Origin: Alkalihalobacillus sp. FSL W8-0930 | Lineage (GTDB): Bacteria > Bacillota > Bacilli > Bacillales > Bacillaceae_D | DNA length: 64,000 bases | Direction of reading: 5' to 3' | NCBI GenBank assembly: GCA_037965595.1 | Contig: CP150183.1 | Coordinates: 992,001 to 1,056,000 of the forward strand | Part shown: piece by piece, positions 25,864 through 35,006 of the stretch | How positions within the stretch are numbered: position 1 is the first letter of the stretch | Layout of the letters: the number at the start of each line of letters is the position of its first letter | The notes under the pieces: model-generated | What the model saw: only the letters and a program-made list of their open reading frames with translations | Databases searched by the model: none | Told to the model about the DNA's origin: nothing | Translations under genes and position numbers: made by a program

Positions 25864-26819
25864 ACCGTTCCCCGCTTAATCAACTCTAGCTTCATTTCAT
25901 GCCTTGTCACATTTGGTTCTAATGCTTGTTTTACAAGCTGTTCGCCAATTTTGTTAAAAGGAATCTGCACCGTTGTCATGTCCAAGGCTTTTGAAATCGA
26001 TTGATTATCAAATCCTATGATAGCAAGATCCTCTGGAATGCGAAGGCCGGCGCGCACGCATGTGGTGTAAAGTCCAGCAGCTACCTGGTCATTTGTCACT
26101 AAAAAGGCAGTTGGCCGACCATCTGATTGTAGAAGGTGGTTAGCTAGTGTGATGCCATCTTCAAGATATAAGCAATCGGTCACAATGTCTTGTTCTAACA
26201 GTGAGAGCTTGTGTGCTTCCATAAAATCAGCAAATGCTTTTTTACGTTGCAGACTGCTTGTGCTATTTTCTCTGCTTAAACAAATACCAATCCGCGAATG
26301 TCCATGCTCATAAAGAAATGTTAAGGCCGCATAAAACGAATCATAATGATTCATGTAGGTACAGCTGATTTCTTCCACTTGAACGTCCTCTAGCAGCACT
26401 ATTTTCCCACTTCGACTATAGCTTTGTAGTACGTCCAATTGAACACTTCTAGAACAAAAAATGAGACAATCAATTTGCTTTGTTTTTAATAGCTCCAGTG
26501 CTTCAAGCTCTTTTTCTTCAAGATATTGAGTTTGAATAATGAGTAGATGACAGTCCGTTTTAGAAACAGCTTTGGCGATCCCATCTACAAGCTGACTGAA
26601 ATAGTTTTGATCCATAAAGGGCACAACGATCCCAATTAGGTTCGTTTTGCCTTTTTTTAAATGAACGGCATGAATGTTCTTTGTATAGCCCGTCTCTTTA
26701 ATAGCTTTTTGCACCGCTCTAACGGTTTCTTCATTCACATGTGGATGATGATTCAATACTCTTGATACCGTTGTTGCAGATACACCAGCCATCTTCGCAA
26801 TGTCATGAATGTTCGTCAC
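25860..26819 (-). CDS. LacI/GalR-family transcriptional regulator (CcpB-like)
   Basis: 319 aa. It has an N-terminal LacI helix-turn-helix and hinge (IHDIAKMAGVSATTVSRVLN, residues 3-22) and a periplasmic-binding-like sensor core (IGIVVPFMDQNYFSQLVDGI; AFLVTNDQVAAGLY; LAIIGFDNQS). The opening residues and NHHPHVNEETVRAVQ resemble CcpB of B. subtilis. Start GTG 26819 with TAGGAG upstream. No sugar genes adjoin it, so its effector and targets are unknown. Confidence 0.9.
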   Translation of the reverse strand: MTNIHDIAKMAGVSATTVSRVLNHHPHVNEETVRAVQKAIKETGYTKNIHAVHLKKGKTNLIGIVVPFMDQNYFSQLVDGIAKAVSKTDCHLLIIQTQYLEEKELEALELLKTKQIDCLIFCSRSVQLDVLQSYSRSGKIVLLEDVQVEEISCTYMNHYDSFYAALTFLYEHGHSRIGICLSRENSTSSLQRKKAFADFMEAHKLSLLEQDIVTDCLYLEDGITLANHLLQSDGRPTAFLVTNDQVAAGLYTTCVRAGLRIPEDLAIIGFDNQSISKALDMTTVQIPFNKIGEQLVKQALEPNVTRHEMKLELIKRGTV

Positions 26820-26880
26820 AATAAAACAACTCCTACGTCGTTTACTGAGTCTTATTTTACCTCAACTAACGAAACGAAAA

Positions 26881-26925
26881 CCACTAGTCGTTACGCTTCT
26901 CGGGGAATCTCGCCGACTAGTGGCA
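26881..26925. other. Perfect 10-bp inverted repeat
   Basis: CCACTAGTCG pairs with CGACTAGTGG across 23 nt. No T-run follows, so it is not a standard terminator; it may be an operator pair or an RNA hairpin ahead of the LacI gene. The 26820-27123 spacer otherwise holds only the short ORF at 27030. Confidence 0.5.
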
Positions 26926-27029
26926 CCTTGAGCATACGATATGAAATGCATTTCAGGTCAACTCTTTTCTAAAATGCAGTGAAAAGGAATTCTCCTGGAT
27001 TTGTCGAATAGTAGGAGGGAGGTGACAGT

Positions 27030-27086
27030 ATGGAAAAAATAGCAAGAGATATAGTGTTTCCATTCACATTTGCTAGCAAGAGGTAG
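27030..27086 (+). CDS. 18-codon ORF with a near-perfect ribosome site
   Basis: GGAGGGAGGTGA, almost the full anti-Shine-Dalgarno complement, lies 4-10 nt before ATG 27030. The peptide is MEKIARDIVFPFTFASKR. It ends 37 nt before the acetyltransferase gene and could be a leader peptide or a small peptide in its own right. Shortness alone makes chance possible. Confidence 0.35.
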   Translation: MEKIARDIVFPFTFASKR

Positions 27087-27123
27087 GATTTATAAACAGC
27101 ACTTATAAGATTGGAGAATCAAC

Positions 27124-27609
27124 ATGATTACATTTAAAAAGATTACCTGGGAAAACCTTGATCAATGCTTGAAGCTTGAAGTGGCAGATAATCAGAAAAC
27201 ATTTGTTGGTTCAAATGAGTACAGTTTGGCCCAAGCATACGTGGCTTTAGAAGAAGGAAAACTAGCTGTTATGCCTTTTGCAGTATACGCGAATGATGAA
27301 ATAATTGGTTTCATTATGATGACATACAGCGAGCAGCATGAATTCAGCGGGGGTCCTAGTTATACGATAGCAAGGCTGATGTTAGATAAACAGTTTCAAA
27401 GCAGGGGCTATGGGATGCTTGCGACTCATGAAGCGATAAACTATATTCGTACCTTCCCAAAAGGCGAGGCAGATACGATCTATCTATCATATGAGGCAGA
27501 TAATAAAGTAGCGCGAGCGTTATATACCTCGTGTGGGTTTGTGGAAACAGGACAAGTGGATGAAGACGGTGAGCTTATTGCTGTGTTGAACTTAAAAGGA
27601 GCTGAATGA
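27124..27609 (+). CDS. GNAT acetyltransferase, diamine/spermidine N-acetyltransferase-like (BltD/SpeG type)
   Basis: 161 aa. The acetyl-CoA-binding motif appears as RLMLDKQFQSRGYGMLATHEAI (Q/R-x-x-G-x-G/A). IYLSYEADNKVARALYTSCGF is the last motif. The N-terminal layout (ENLDQCLKLEVADNQKTFV) is like the BltD/PaiA-type polyamine acetyltransferases of Bacillus. Substrate is inferred. The stop overlaps the following GNAT gene (ATGA). Confidence 0.82.
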   Translation: MITFKKITWENLDQCLKLEVADNQKTFVGSNEYSLAQAYVALEEGKLAVMPFAVYANDEIIGFIMMTYSEQHEFSGGPSYTIARLMLDKQFQSRGYGMLATHEAINYIRTFPKGEADTIYLSYEADNKVARALYTSCGFVETGQVDEDGELIAVLNLKGAE

Positions 27610-28187
27610 ACATCGAAATCAGACTGTATCAACCATCAGATGAAGAGAGCTGGCTTCGTTGCAGGGTACTAGCATTCCTCGATACAGCTTACTTTGACAA
27701 TGTTTTAAAGGAAAAAGAAATCTATGAGAATCCCTCCATTGAGTTAGTGGCAGTTAGAGATAATCAAGTAGTAGGGCTCATTGATGTGGAATATGAAGTC
27801 AAAGAAAAAACAGTTTGCTCTAGAGGTGACGGATTAGGCGGAATGATCTGGCACATTGCGGTTCACCCGGACTACAGGCGGCTTGGCATCGGCAATCAGT
27901 TACTTGCGGAAGCAGAAAAGCTGGCATTAGAGAAGAATTTTAACCGCCTTGAAGCATGGACGAGAGATGACGTGTGGGTGAGCAATTGGTATGTACAAAA
28001 CGGGTTTAAGAAGGTGGATTCCTACTATCATGTTTTCATAGATAACAAAGAAGAAGTCTCTGTAAAAACGAAGGGGCTGCACTTTATCCAAGGATTTGCT
28101 CACTATACGGGAGATGATATTGAGCAAATTAGCAAATACTACAGCCGGGTTCATGAGTGTAATTGCTATGAGAAGAAATTTTCATAA
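27606..28187 (+). CDS. GNAT-family N-acetyltransferase
   Basis: 193 aa. WHIAVHPDYRRLGIGNQLLAEAEKLA is a canonical motif A (R-x-x-G-x-G/A) at about residues 80-105, followed by WYVQNGFKKVDSYYHVFI. The N-terminus IRLYQPSDEESWLRCRVLAF is typical of GNATs acting on small molecules. Its ATG overlaps the upstream GNAT stop, indicating coupled expression; the two may act on related substrates. Confidence 0.88.
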   Translation: MNIEIRLYQPSDEESWLRCRVLAFLDTAYFDNVLKEKEIYENPSIELVAVRDNQVVGLIDVEYEVKEKTVCSRGDGLGGMIWHIAVHPDYRRLGIGNQLLAEAEKLALEKNFNRLEAWTRDDVWVSNWYVQNGFKKVDSYYHVFIDNKEEVSVKTKGLHFIQGFAHYTGDDIEQISKYYSRVHECNCYEKKFS

Positions 28188-28201
28188 AAAGGAGTCTACA
28201 C

Positions 28202-28813
28202 ATGTCCAACCAAACGCACCCCCTCATGTCCTTCTTTGAAGGATACGTTCGAAATTTTCGTCGCTTAAATCTGTCTTCCTTACATAATCGTTCAATGTTT
28301 ACAAGCAGAGAGATTGATTACTTTGCCCGTTTAGGAGAATGGTTAGGGTTTGATGCGTATGTGGAAGATTCGAAGCGAAATGATTTAACCGGACGCTCAA
28401 GACCCATGGACTTATCCTGGTGGAAATAGGATTCACGAATCGATAAAGAAAATTACGTGGCTCTTTCGCTTCACTTAGAACGCGAGTCATTACCTCAAAA
28501 GGCGGAGGATACGATTGAGAAACTTTTTACAAAGACAGCGGAAGGCTATCATCCTGATCATGTCATAGGTATTCAATACGCCGATACATTGGCGGATATT
28601 GATCAGCTGAACGAAAAAGTGCTGACGCTAAACAAACATCAAAAATCACAGGTACTTATGATTTATCGCGAACTGGATCGTAAAAAACAATCTGAGAGAA
28701 TAAGAGCATACGAGGGAAACAGTGAAGGTTGGATTGAATCAAGAAACGCTGTTGCAGTGCTTGATCCTTCTCATTATTGGTATATGTGTTTTGAGGAAGA
28801 GTGGGTGGGTTAA
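28202..28813 (+). pseudogene. Uncharacterised protein gene interrupted by one TAG
   Basis: ATG 28202 (AAAGGAG upstream) opens a frame to TAG at 28427-28429, and the same frame continues to TAA 28813, total 203 codons. The text around the break is MDLSWWK-stop-DSRIDKENYVALSLHLERES; a TGG-to-TAG change (Trp) would explain it. The D-x-x-W-W ... LHLERE pattern faintly recalls PD-(D/E)XK nucleases, but that is speculation. Codon use looks intact on both sides, so the lesion is recent or the codon is read through. Confidence 0.8.
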
Positions 28814-28836
28814 TTCATATATCATTGGAGGCTTTT

Positions 28837-29385
28837 ATGATCCCATACAAGCTAGAGAAGAAACACGCAGATCGACCTAACTGGAAGCGTGTGACCAAAA
28901 AGAGGTACACACAACGGTATATCAAGTCTGAGGAATTTACCGGAACGATTGCTTTAATAGATTTACAAGAGGTGACGGAACGGCTAGTCGTTCAATACGA
29001 GTCAAAAGAAGTATGTATTGTGGATTCAGGATTTGTTTGGCTACAGCATTTCCCTGATAACGGACACCACGTTTTGACGACGGTCTTTAATGAAAGTAGT
29101 GAGATTGTTCAATGGTATATCGATATATGCAATACGAAAGGAAATACACAAGGAGTACCTTGGTATGAGGATTTGTTCTTAGATTTAGTTGTTCTTCCAA
29201 CGGGAGAGGTGTTTCAACTAGATCATGATGAATTAGAGGAAGCACTACAACAAGGAATGGTGTCTTTCATCCTATACCAACTTGCTCATGACGAGATGAA
29301 CAGTCTCCTACAAAAAATTAAAGATAACAATTATCCACTTTTTAAAAAGTCAAAAGAACATAAGGATGAGCTGCATGATCTTTAG
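28837..29385 (+). CDS. DUF402 protein (FomD/nucleotide phosphatase-like)
   Basis: 182 aa from ATG 28837 (TTGGAGG upstream; an in-frame GTG at 28801 overlaps the previous gene and lacks a site). The YTQRYIKSEEFTG, VDSGFVWLQHFPDNGHHVLTTVF, EIVQWYIDIC, WYEDLFLDLVVLPTGEVFQLDHDELEEAL series matches DUF402, which contains the divalent-cation-dependent nucleoside tri/diphosphatases (SA1684/YtjT-like) and FomD. Asp/Glu residues in EDLFLDLVV and DHDELEEA are the expected metal ligands. Function inferred from family. Confidence 0.88.
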   Translation: MIPYKLEKKHADRPNWKRVTKKRYTQRYIKSEEFTGTIALIDLQEVTERLVVQYESKEVCIVDSGFVWLQHFPDNGHHVLTTVFNESSEIVQWYIDICNTKGNTQGVPWYEDLFLDLVVLPTGEVFQLDHDELEEALQQGMVSFILYQLAHDEMNSLLQKIKDNNYPLFKKSKEHKDELHDL

Positions 29386-29884
29386 CTACACCGCCCCAAC
29401 CATAGCTAAATCCTCGGATTCCTTCCCAATCTTCCATAATGAATCAAAGATTGGAACGATGGAGAGATTTTTTACGAAGCAAACACGAAATCCGATCTAT
29501 GATGTGAACATTCGTGCTTATGATCAGAGCAACCAGGATACATACACAATTACTCAAACTAAAAGCAAATTCCTGGGTGAAACGAAGTGGGAGATTTATA
29601 GAAACGACAAAAAAATTGGTGAAGCTGAAGTACCAAAAGGTTTTTTCAAAGTACACCAGGTGGCTGTGAAATTAGAGGACCATCCAACCTTCACGTTTAA
29701 AATTAAAATGGACGGGACTGCTGTTATTTTGAATGATAAAGAGGATCAAATTGGAAGCACTGAGCGCACAACTAAAATCAAGCATACCTACGAAGGTGAA
29801 GTGGACGAGCATTTTTTAAAGATACCCCTTATCCTATTCTATGGTCTTGTCCATACGTTTTGGTGCTCTTCACATCTTAGCTAA
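29366..29884 (+). CDS. Tubby C-terminal/LURP-one-like protein, unknown role
   Basis: 172 aa; its ATG lies inside the end of the DUF402 gene (20-nt overlap), preceded by AAGGATGAG. The body is a run of short strands with repeated G-x-x (IGTMERFF, FLGETKWEIYRNDKKIGEAEV, TFTFKIKMDGTAVILNDKEDQIGSTER) typical of tubby-like/scramblase-type LOR beta barrels (B. subtilis YxjI relatives). The C-terminal LILFYGLVHTFW is hydrophobic. Cellular role unknown. Confidence 0.65.
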   Translation: MSCMIFSYTAPTIAKSSDSFPIFHNESKIGTMERFFTKQTRNPIYDVNIRAYDQSNQDTYTITQTKSKFLGETKWEIYRNDKKIGEAEVPKGFFKVHQVAVKLEDHPTFTFKIKMDGTAVILNDKEDQIGSTERTTKIKHTYEGEVDEHFLKIPLILFYGLVHTFWCSSHLS

Positions 29885-29961
29885 GTGTAAAAAGTAGAGT
29901 ATACTCCGCACGAAAAAGTGAGTAGAATGATGGAGAGGACGATACAGAAAGAGGGACTTAT

Positions 29962-30666
29962 ATGACGATCCTAGTTGTAGAAGATGACCGAGCCATCGCT
30001 GAAGGACTAAGCTATTCTTTAAAACAGGAAGGCTATGATGTTCGGTTATGTGAAAATACAAAAGGGGCAAAGCAAGTCATTGAGCAGGAGCTTGAGACCA
30101 TTACCCTTTGCTTATTAGACTTAACGCTCCCCGATGGAAGTGGATACGAGCTTTGTCAGCTGGTTAAAGAGAAAGCGGATCTTCCTGTTATTTTCTTAAC
30201 GGCAATGGATGAAGAAGTGAATGTGGTGATGGGGCTTGATATGGGCGCCGATGATTATATTACGAAGCCTTTTCGGGTAAGGGAGCTCACTTCAAGGATT
30301 AAATCTGTGCTTAGACGGTATTCCAAGCAAACGCCCGCGCCACAACCAAATACTTTATCGATAGGGCCAATCAATATCCATACATTAGAAGCAAAAGTAT
30401 ACAAACGTGGGCAGGAAATTGTGCTCACTGCCTTGGAATACAGACTGCTCATGATTTTTGCTGCACATCCTGGACAAGTCCTTTCAAGGGCGCAGCTTTT
30501 GGACCGAATTTGGGATGTAGGTGGGGAATTTGTGAACGATAATACGTTAACGGTTTACATAAAGAGACTTAGAGAAAAGCTTGAAGATGATCCGCATCAA
30601 CCTGAGATCATTCAAACGATTCGAGGAATGGGTTACAAAGCAGGTGACGGCCATGCTACGTCATAG
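29962..30666 (+). CDS. OmpR-family response regulator
   Basis: 234 aa: a receiver domain (~1-115) with acidic pocket ED, phospho-acceptor D53 in LLDLTLPDGSG, and ITKPF Lys, followed by a winged-helix output domain (ALEYRLLMIFAAHPGQVLSR ... TVYIKRLREKLEDDP ... IRGMGYK). It starts an operon with kinase, ATPase and permease (29962-35002). The permease is likely both target and co-sensor, as in Bce systems. It probably acts at the GTGAC-N6-GTCAC site in front of the ATPase gene. Confidence 0.93.
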   Translation: MTILVVEDDRAIAEGLSYSLKQEGYDVRLCENTKGAKQVIEQELETITLCLLDLTLPDGSGYELCQLVKEKADLPVIFLTAMDEEVNVVMGLDMGADDYITKPFRVRELTSRIKSVLRRYSKQTPAPQPNTLSIGPINIHTLEAKVYKRGQEIVLTALEYRLLMIFAAHPGQVLSRAQLLDRIWDVGGEFVNDNTLTVYIKRLREKLEDDPHQPEIIQTIRGMGYKAGDGHATS

Positions 30667-31657
30667 GGAAGTAAAAAGTCTACTGATTTATTTTGCTTTG
30701 GTTATTGGAGGCAGTGTACTTTGTGCTATGTTTCTCCACGTTCTTGCTGTTTGGCTTGTTCTGATTCCTTCTATTCTTATAGTAGGAGGTTTTTTTGTTT
30801 TCACGAATAGGCGGTATAAGGATATTGAACGACTGTCTGAATATGTGCGGAGTATCGCAGCTGGGAGTAAAACGCTTGATATCCGAGATAATCAAGAGGG
30901 GGAACTCAGTATCCTCAAAAACGATGTCTACCGGGTGACACGCATGCTTTCTGAGCAAAGCGTTGATTTACAAGGAGAAAAGAAGAAGCTAACTGACGCA
31001 ATCTCAGACATTTCTCATCAGTTGAAAACACCGCTTACGTCTATGACTGTCATGGCTGATCTTTTACATGAGCCAGAAGTCAGTGATGACAAAAGGCGTG
31101 AATTTGCCCGTCATCAGCTTGTCCAGCTTGAACGCATGGAATGGTTGGTGACCTCACTCTTAAAGCTTTCAAAGATGGATGCTGGGGGGATTGCGTTTAA
31201 AAGGGAGGAGGTTTTAGTAACGGACTTAATTGAACGTTCGCTTCAACCCTTGCTGATCCCTATTGAGTTAAAAGAGATTCATGTCCAGGTTGAAGGAGAG
31301 CCAGATGTTCAATATGTCGGAGATTTTCAATGGAGTATGGAAGCAATCGGGAATGTGTTAAAAAATGCGGTGGAGCATACGCAACCTGGTGGGAAGCTAA
31401 CGATCTCCTATACAAGTAACATTCTATTTACGGAAATTCAGATTGCAGATAGTGGAAGTGGGATTCCAAAGCAGGAGCTACCTTATATCTTTCAGCGATT
31501 TTACAAAGGAACACATGCTAAAGAAGGAAGCGTCGGCATTGGTTTGGCCTTAGTTCAACAAATGATTAAAAGTCAAAATGGAGAGGTTGACGTCCAGAGT
31601 AAAGAAGGAGAAGGCACGGTGTTTCGCATTACATTTTATAAGCAAAGCCGAAAGTGA
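30653..31657 (+). CDS. Sensor histidine kinase, short intramembrane-sensing type
   Basis: 334 aa from ATG 30653, overlapping the regulator by 14 nt (the longer frame from 30581 lies wholly within the regulator gene). Two closely spaced helices (~9-30 and 32-50) have almost no external loop, as in Bce-type intramembrane sensors. Then a HAMP-like linker, H-box with H122 (SDISHQLKTPL), N-box (VLKNAVEHTQPGG) and G-boxes (DSGSGIPKQELPYIFQRF, GSVGIGLALVQQM). It depends on a partner transporter for sensing; here the ABC permease encoded two genes on is the candidate. Confidence 0.92.
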   Translation: MLRHREVKSLLIYFALVIGGSVLCAMFLHVLAVWLVLIPSILIVGGFFVFTNRRYKDIERLSEYVRSIAAGSKTLDIRDNQEGELSILKNDVYRVTRMLSEQSVDLQGEKKKLTDAISDISHQLKTPLTSMTVMADLLHEPEVSDDKRREFARHQLVQLERMEWLVTSLLKLSKMDAGGIAFKREEVLVTDLIERSLQPLLIPIELKEIHVQVEGEPDVQYVGDFQWSMEAIGNVLKNAVEHTQPGGKLTISYTSNILFTEIQIADSGSGIPKQELPYIFQRFYKGTHAKEGSVGIGLALVQQMIKSQNGEVDVQSKEGEGTVFRITFYKQSRK

Positions 31658-31669
31658 CTGAATTGTCAC
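31654..31669 (+). promoter_or_regulatory. Putative response-regulator site ahead of the ABC transporter genes
   Basis: GTGAC-TGAATT-GTCAC is a perfect 5-bp-arm palindrome that overlaps the kinase stop codon, ~70 nt before the ATPase start. A second GAGTCATTAAAGCGTCATC follows. Bce-type regulators activate a promoter between the kinase and transporter genes from such inverted repeats. Confidence 0.5.
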
Positions 31670-31736
31670 CTGATGAGTCATTAAAGCGTCATCTTTTCTT
31701 TGTACACTTAGGATATCAACTGCTGGAGGGAATTAT

Positions 31737-32420
31737 ATGGAATTAGTAAAGGTTGAAAACCTATCTAAAGTGTATGGCAAGGGAGAAACAGCTGTTAAGG
31801 CATTGGATAACGTCTCATTTACTGTGAATAAGGGAGAGTTCGTGGCGATTATTGGTCCCTCTGGATCTGGTAAGTCTACACTCCTGCACTTGCTTGGCGG
31901 GGTCGATCGTCCTTCAAGTGGGAGTGTGTTGATCGATCAAACAAATATCTATGATTTAAACGAAACGCAGCTGGCGATCTTTAGACGACGCCAGATTGGT
32001 CTCATTTATCAATTTTATAATTTAATCCCGATCTTAACAGTTGAAGAGAACTTAACACTGCCTCTTTTACTAGATGAGCACAAGGTAGACCAGCAGCATT
32101 TTACGGACTTGATTGGACAGCTTGGCCTAGATAATCGATTAACACATTTACCTAATCAATTATCAGGAGGTCAACAACAACGCGTCTCTATTGGACGTGC
32201 GTTGATCAGTCACCCATCAATTATGTTAGCTGATGAGCCAACTGGAAATCTTGATAGTAAAAATAGTAAGGAAATTATTGATCTACTCAAACGATTTAAC
32301 CGAACATATAAACAAACGTTAATTATGATTACCCATGATGATCGGATTGCTCTGCAGGCAGATCGAGTGATCACAATTGAGGATGGCAAGGTTGCGAGTG
32401 ATGAGGTCATTCGGCCATGA
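31737..32420 (+). CDS. ABC transporter ATPase, BceA/LolD/MacB-type
   Basis: 227 aa. Walker A GPSGSGKST (40-48), Q-loop, signature LSGGQQQR (~142), Walker B LADEPTGNLD (IMLADEPTGNLDSKNS) and the switch His in ITHDDR. GNLDS after Walker B is typical of the type VII (MacB-like) ATPases that drive FtsX-type permeases. CTGGAGGG precedes the ATG. Overlaps the permease gene by 4 nt. Confidence 0.95.
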   Translation: MELVKVENLSKVYGKGETAVKALDNVSFTVNKGEFVAIIGPSGSGKSTLLHLLGGVDRPSSGSVLIDQTNIYDLNETQLAIFRRRQIGLIYQFYNLIPILTVEENLTLPLLLDEHKVDQQHFTDLIGQLGLDNRLTHLPNQLSGGQQQRVSIGRALISHPSIMLADEPTGNLDSKNSKEIIDLLKRFNRTYKQTLIMITHDDRIALQADRVITIEDGKVASDEVIRP

Positions 32421-35002
32421 ACATTGTAAATAAGCTGACAATTCGTCATTTAAAGGGAAATAAAAAACGTACCTTGGTAACAATCCTCGGAACGATTATC
32501 TCAGCAGCCATGATTATGGCGGTTGCGACGATTGGCGTGTCTTATACAGACCTATTAAAAAAGCAAGCCATAGAGAACAACGGGAATTGGCACGTTTCCT
32601 ATAAAGATATTACAACGGAACAAATCGACAGTTTGCTTCAGGATGAACAAACGGGGTCACTGTCACTGATTGAAGATCGTGGATACTCAGAGCTAGATGA
32701 TTCAGAGAGCGGGTTTAAACCATATATTTGGGTAAGAGGCATGAACGATGAAGCATTCACTCAATTTGATGTGCAGTTACTGGAAGGACGCTTGCCTGAG
32801 ACGAGAGATGAATTGATCGTAAGCTCGTCTTTAGATGAAGAGGTTACGTGGTCGATTGGAGACGAAGTGACGCTAGCCACTGGAAAACGATTCACAGAGG
32901 CAGAATGGGCAGAGCCTCAGGACGGTTTATTGACAAGTGAAAATTGGCTGGAGCAGGACGACGAAGGCAATTTGAACGAAACACTCATTGAAGTGGAAGA
33001 TGCGTCCTACACAATTGTAGGTTTTTTTGAACAACCCAACTGGGAGTGGGGCTGGACGCCAGGATATATGGTGCTCTCTTATATTGATGAAGGTGATGAG
33101 CACTATCCAGTGGATAGCTTTGTGTATGTAGACAAACCGGATCGATCGGTCTATGATCATGCGAACGAGCTTTCAGATGAGCTGGGTATCACAAATGTTC
33201 AGTACAATAGTGAACTCCTACGTCATTCAGGAATAACGGCAAGTGACAGTATCGACCGAACGATGAATGGAATGTTAGGGGTCATTATTGTTGTGATTAT
33301 AGCGGGATCCGTTGCATTAATTTTTAATGCATTTGCGATTTCAGTTTCGGAGCGTTCAAGATACTTAGGAATGCTTTCAAGTGTTGGAGCAACAAAACGT
33401 CAGAAGCGTAATTCCGTCTTCTTCGAGGGAGCTATCATTGGTGTAATTAGTGTTCCAATTGGAATAATAGCTGGGATTGTTGGAATTGGGATCACGTTTT
33501 TAGTGATTAATCCGATGCTTGATTCCATTGGACTTGAACAGCAGCTGAGCTTAACGGTTACGCCTTATTCCATTCTAATTACGATTTTATTGTCTGCATT
33601 AACAATCTTTATCTCTACCTGGTTTCCTGCGCTGCGTGCATCGAGAATTACAGCATTGGATGCAATTAGACAAACGCATGATATCAAGCTTAAAAACAAA
33701 TCCGTTCGGACATCCAAGCTCGTCAGACGATTGTTTGGCATTGAAGCTGAACTCGGTCTCAAGAATCTAAAGCGCAACAAAAAAAGATATCATGTAACGG
33801 TGCTGTCTTTGATTGTAAGTATTGTTCTGTTTTTAAGTGTCTCATTTTTCACTGATAGTCTTAAGCAGTCATATCGGATTGCGGAGTCTGGGGATTCTGT
33901 GAGTTATGATCTCGAGGTTTATGCAGACGATGCTGAATCGGTGGATAAATTAAGAGAGAGCATTGAGGGTGCTGAAGAGGTTACAGGAGTTTTAACCCAG
34001 CGGGAAATGAGTGTCCACTTGTATTTGGATGAATCAGAAGTGGCACCTGAACTGCTTGATTCTGGGGAGATTGAAAGAACAGAGGATGGAAAGTATATTT
34101 ACTATGCTAGTATCACATCTATTGATAAAGATAGTCTGGATCAATATGTAGAAGAAGCAAAAATTCCTAGCTCCTGGGATGATGAGACTATGTCTGCCAT
34201 TGTTCTTGATACAATCACCTATGAGGATTATGAGCAGAGTAAATATATCCAAACAAAAGCAATTCGTACGAACATCAACGATTCCTTAAATCTTGTAGAA
34301 ACAAATTGGGAAACAGAAGAAACAAAAGAGTTGCCACCGCTCACGGTCACAGCTTTAACTGGTGAGTTGCCAATGGGTGACTATTACTCATCTTTAGGAT
34401 CCATAGTTATCTTTGTTTCCAACGAAACATTTGAAGCCCTGCTCTCTGAATCAGATCTAAAAGAAATAAGTTATTCAATGTATGTTCAGAGTGATGATCC
34501 GATGTTAACAGAACAAGTTCTTTCAGAAAGTCAGGAACTGTACTATTCTATGTATAACTTATACGATCAAAGAACACAAGGCGAGCAAATGATTGCTGTT
34601 CTATCCGTATTCACCTATGGATTCGTCACATTAATTACACTAATCTCACTAGCAAATATCCTAAACACGATCTCAACAGGTGTTGCTTTGCGTAAGCGGG
34701 AGTTTGCAATGCTGCGCTCGGTTGGATTGACAAACAAATCATTTAAAAAGATGATGATGTTTGAGAGTGCGTTTTATGGAGTGAAGGCTCTGCTTTATGG
34801 GTTGCCGTTAAGTATCCTAGTCATGTACATTATCTATCGCCAAACCCAATATGCGTTCACGTACAGCTTCATGATCCCTTGGCTTCATATACTTGGAGTT
34901 GTAGTAGGAGTGTTTGTCATTGTTGGGCTAGCCATGCTGTACTCTTTAGTTAAAACGAAAAATGAAACGATCATTGAAGGGTTAATTCAAGAAAATCAAT
35001 AA
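32417..35002 (+). CDS. FtsX-type ABC transporter permease, unusually long (two MacB-like halves)
   Basis: 861 aa, longer than BceB (~650). An N-terminal helix (~17-40) is followed by an external domain (~45-280), three helices (~290-410, including SVSERSRYLGMLSSVGATKRQ, the FtsX coupling motif), a second single helix (~468-485), a second external domain and three C-terminal helices (~735-850) with RKREFAMLRSVGLTNKSF. This duplicated FtsX plan is typical of type VII exporters that remove peptide antibiotics or lipids and signal to a kinase. Substrate unknown. Followed by a strong terminator. Confidence 0.92.
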   Translation: MNIVNKLTIRHLKGNKKRTLVTILGTIISAAMIMAVATIGVSYTDLLKKQAIENNGNWHVSYKDITTEQIDSLLQDEQTGSLSLIEDRGYSELDDSESGFKPYIWVRGMNDEAFTQFDVQLLEGRLPETRDELIVSSSLDEEVTWSIGDEVTLATGKRFTEAEWAEPQDGLLTSENWLEQDDEGNLNETLIEVEDASYTIVGFFEQPNWEWGWTPGYMVLSYIDEGDEHYPVDSFVYVDKPDRSVYDHANELSDELGITNVQYNSELLRHSGITASDSIDRTMNGMLGVIIVVIIAGSVALIFNAFAISVSERSRYLGMLSSVGATKRQKRNSVFFEGAIIGVISVPIGIIAGIVGIGITFLVINPMLDSIGLEQQLSLTVTPYSILITILLSALTIFISTWFPALRASRITALDAIRQTHDIKLKNKSVRTSKLVRRLFGIEAELGLKNLKRNKKRYHVTVLSLIVSIVLFLSVSFFTDSLKQSYRIAESGDSVSYDLEVYADDAESVDKLRESIEGAEEVTGVLTQREMSVHLYLDESEVAPELLDSGEIERTEDGKYIYYASITSIDKDSLDQYVEEAKIPSSWDDETMSAIVLDTITYEDYEQSKYIQTKAIRTNINDSLNLVETNWETEETKELPPLTVTALTGELPMGDYYSSLGSIVIFVSNETFEALLSESDLKEISYSMYVQSDDPMLTEQVLSESQELYYSMYNLYDQRTQGEQMIAVLSVFTYGFVTLITLISLANILNTISTGVALRKREFAMLRSVGLTNKSFKKMMMFESAFYGVKALLYGLPLSILVMYIIYRQTQYAFTYSFMIPWLHILGVVVGVFVIVGLAMLYSLVKTKNETIIEGLIQENQ

Positions 35003-35006
35003 AGAA

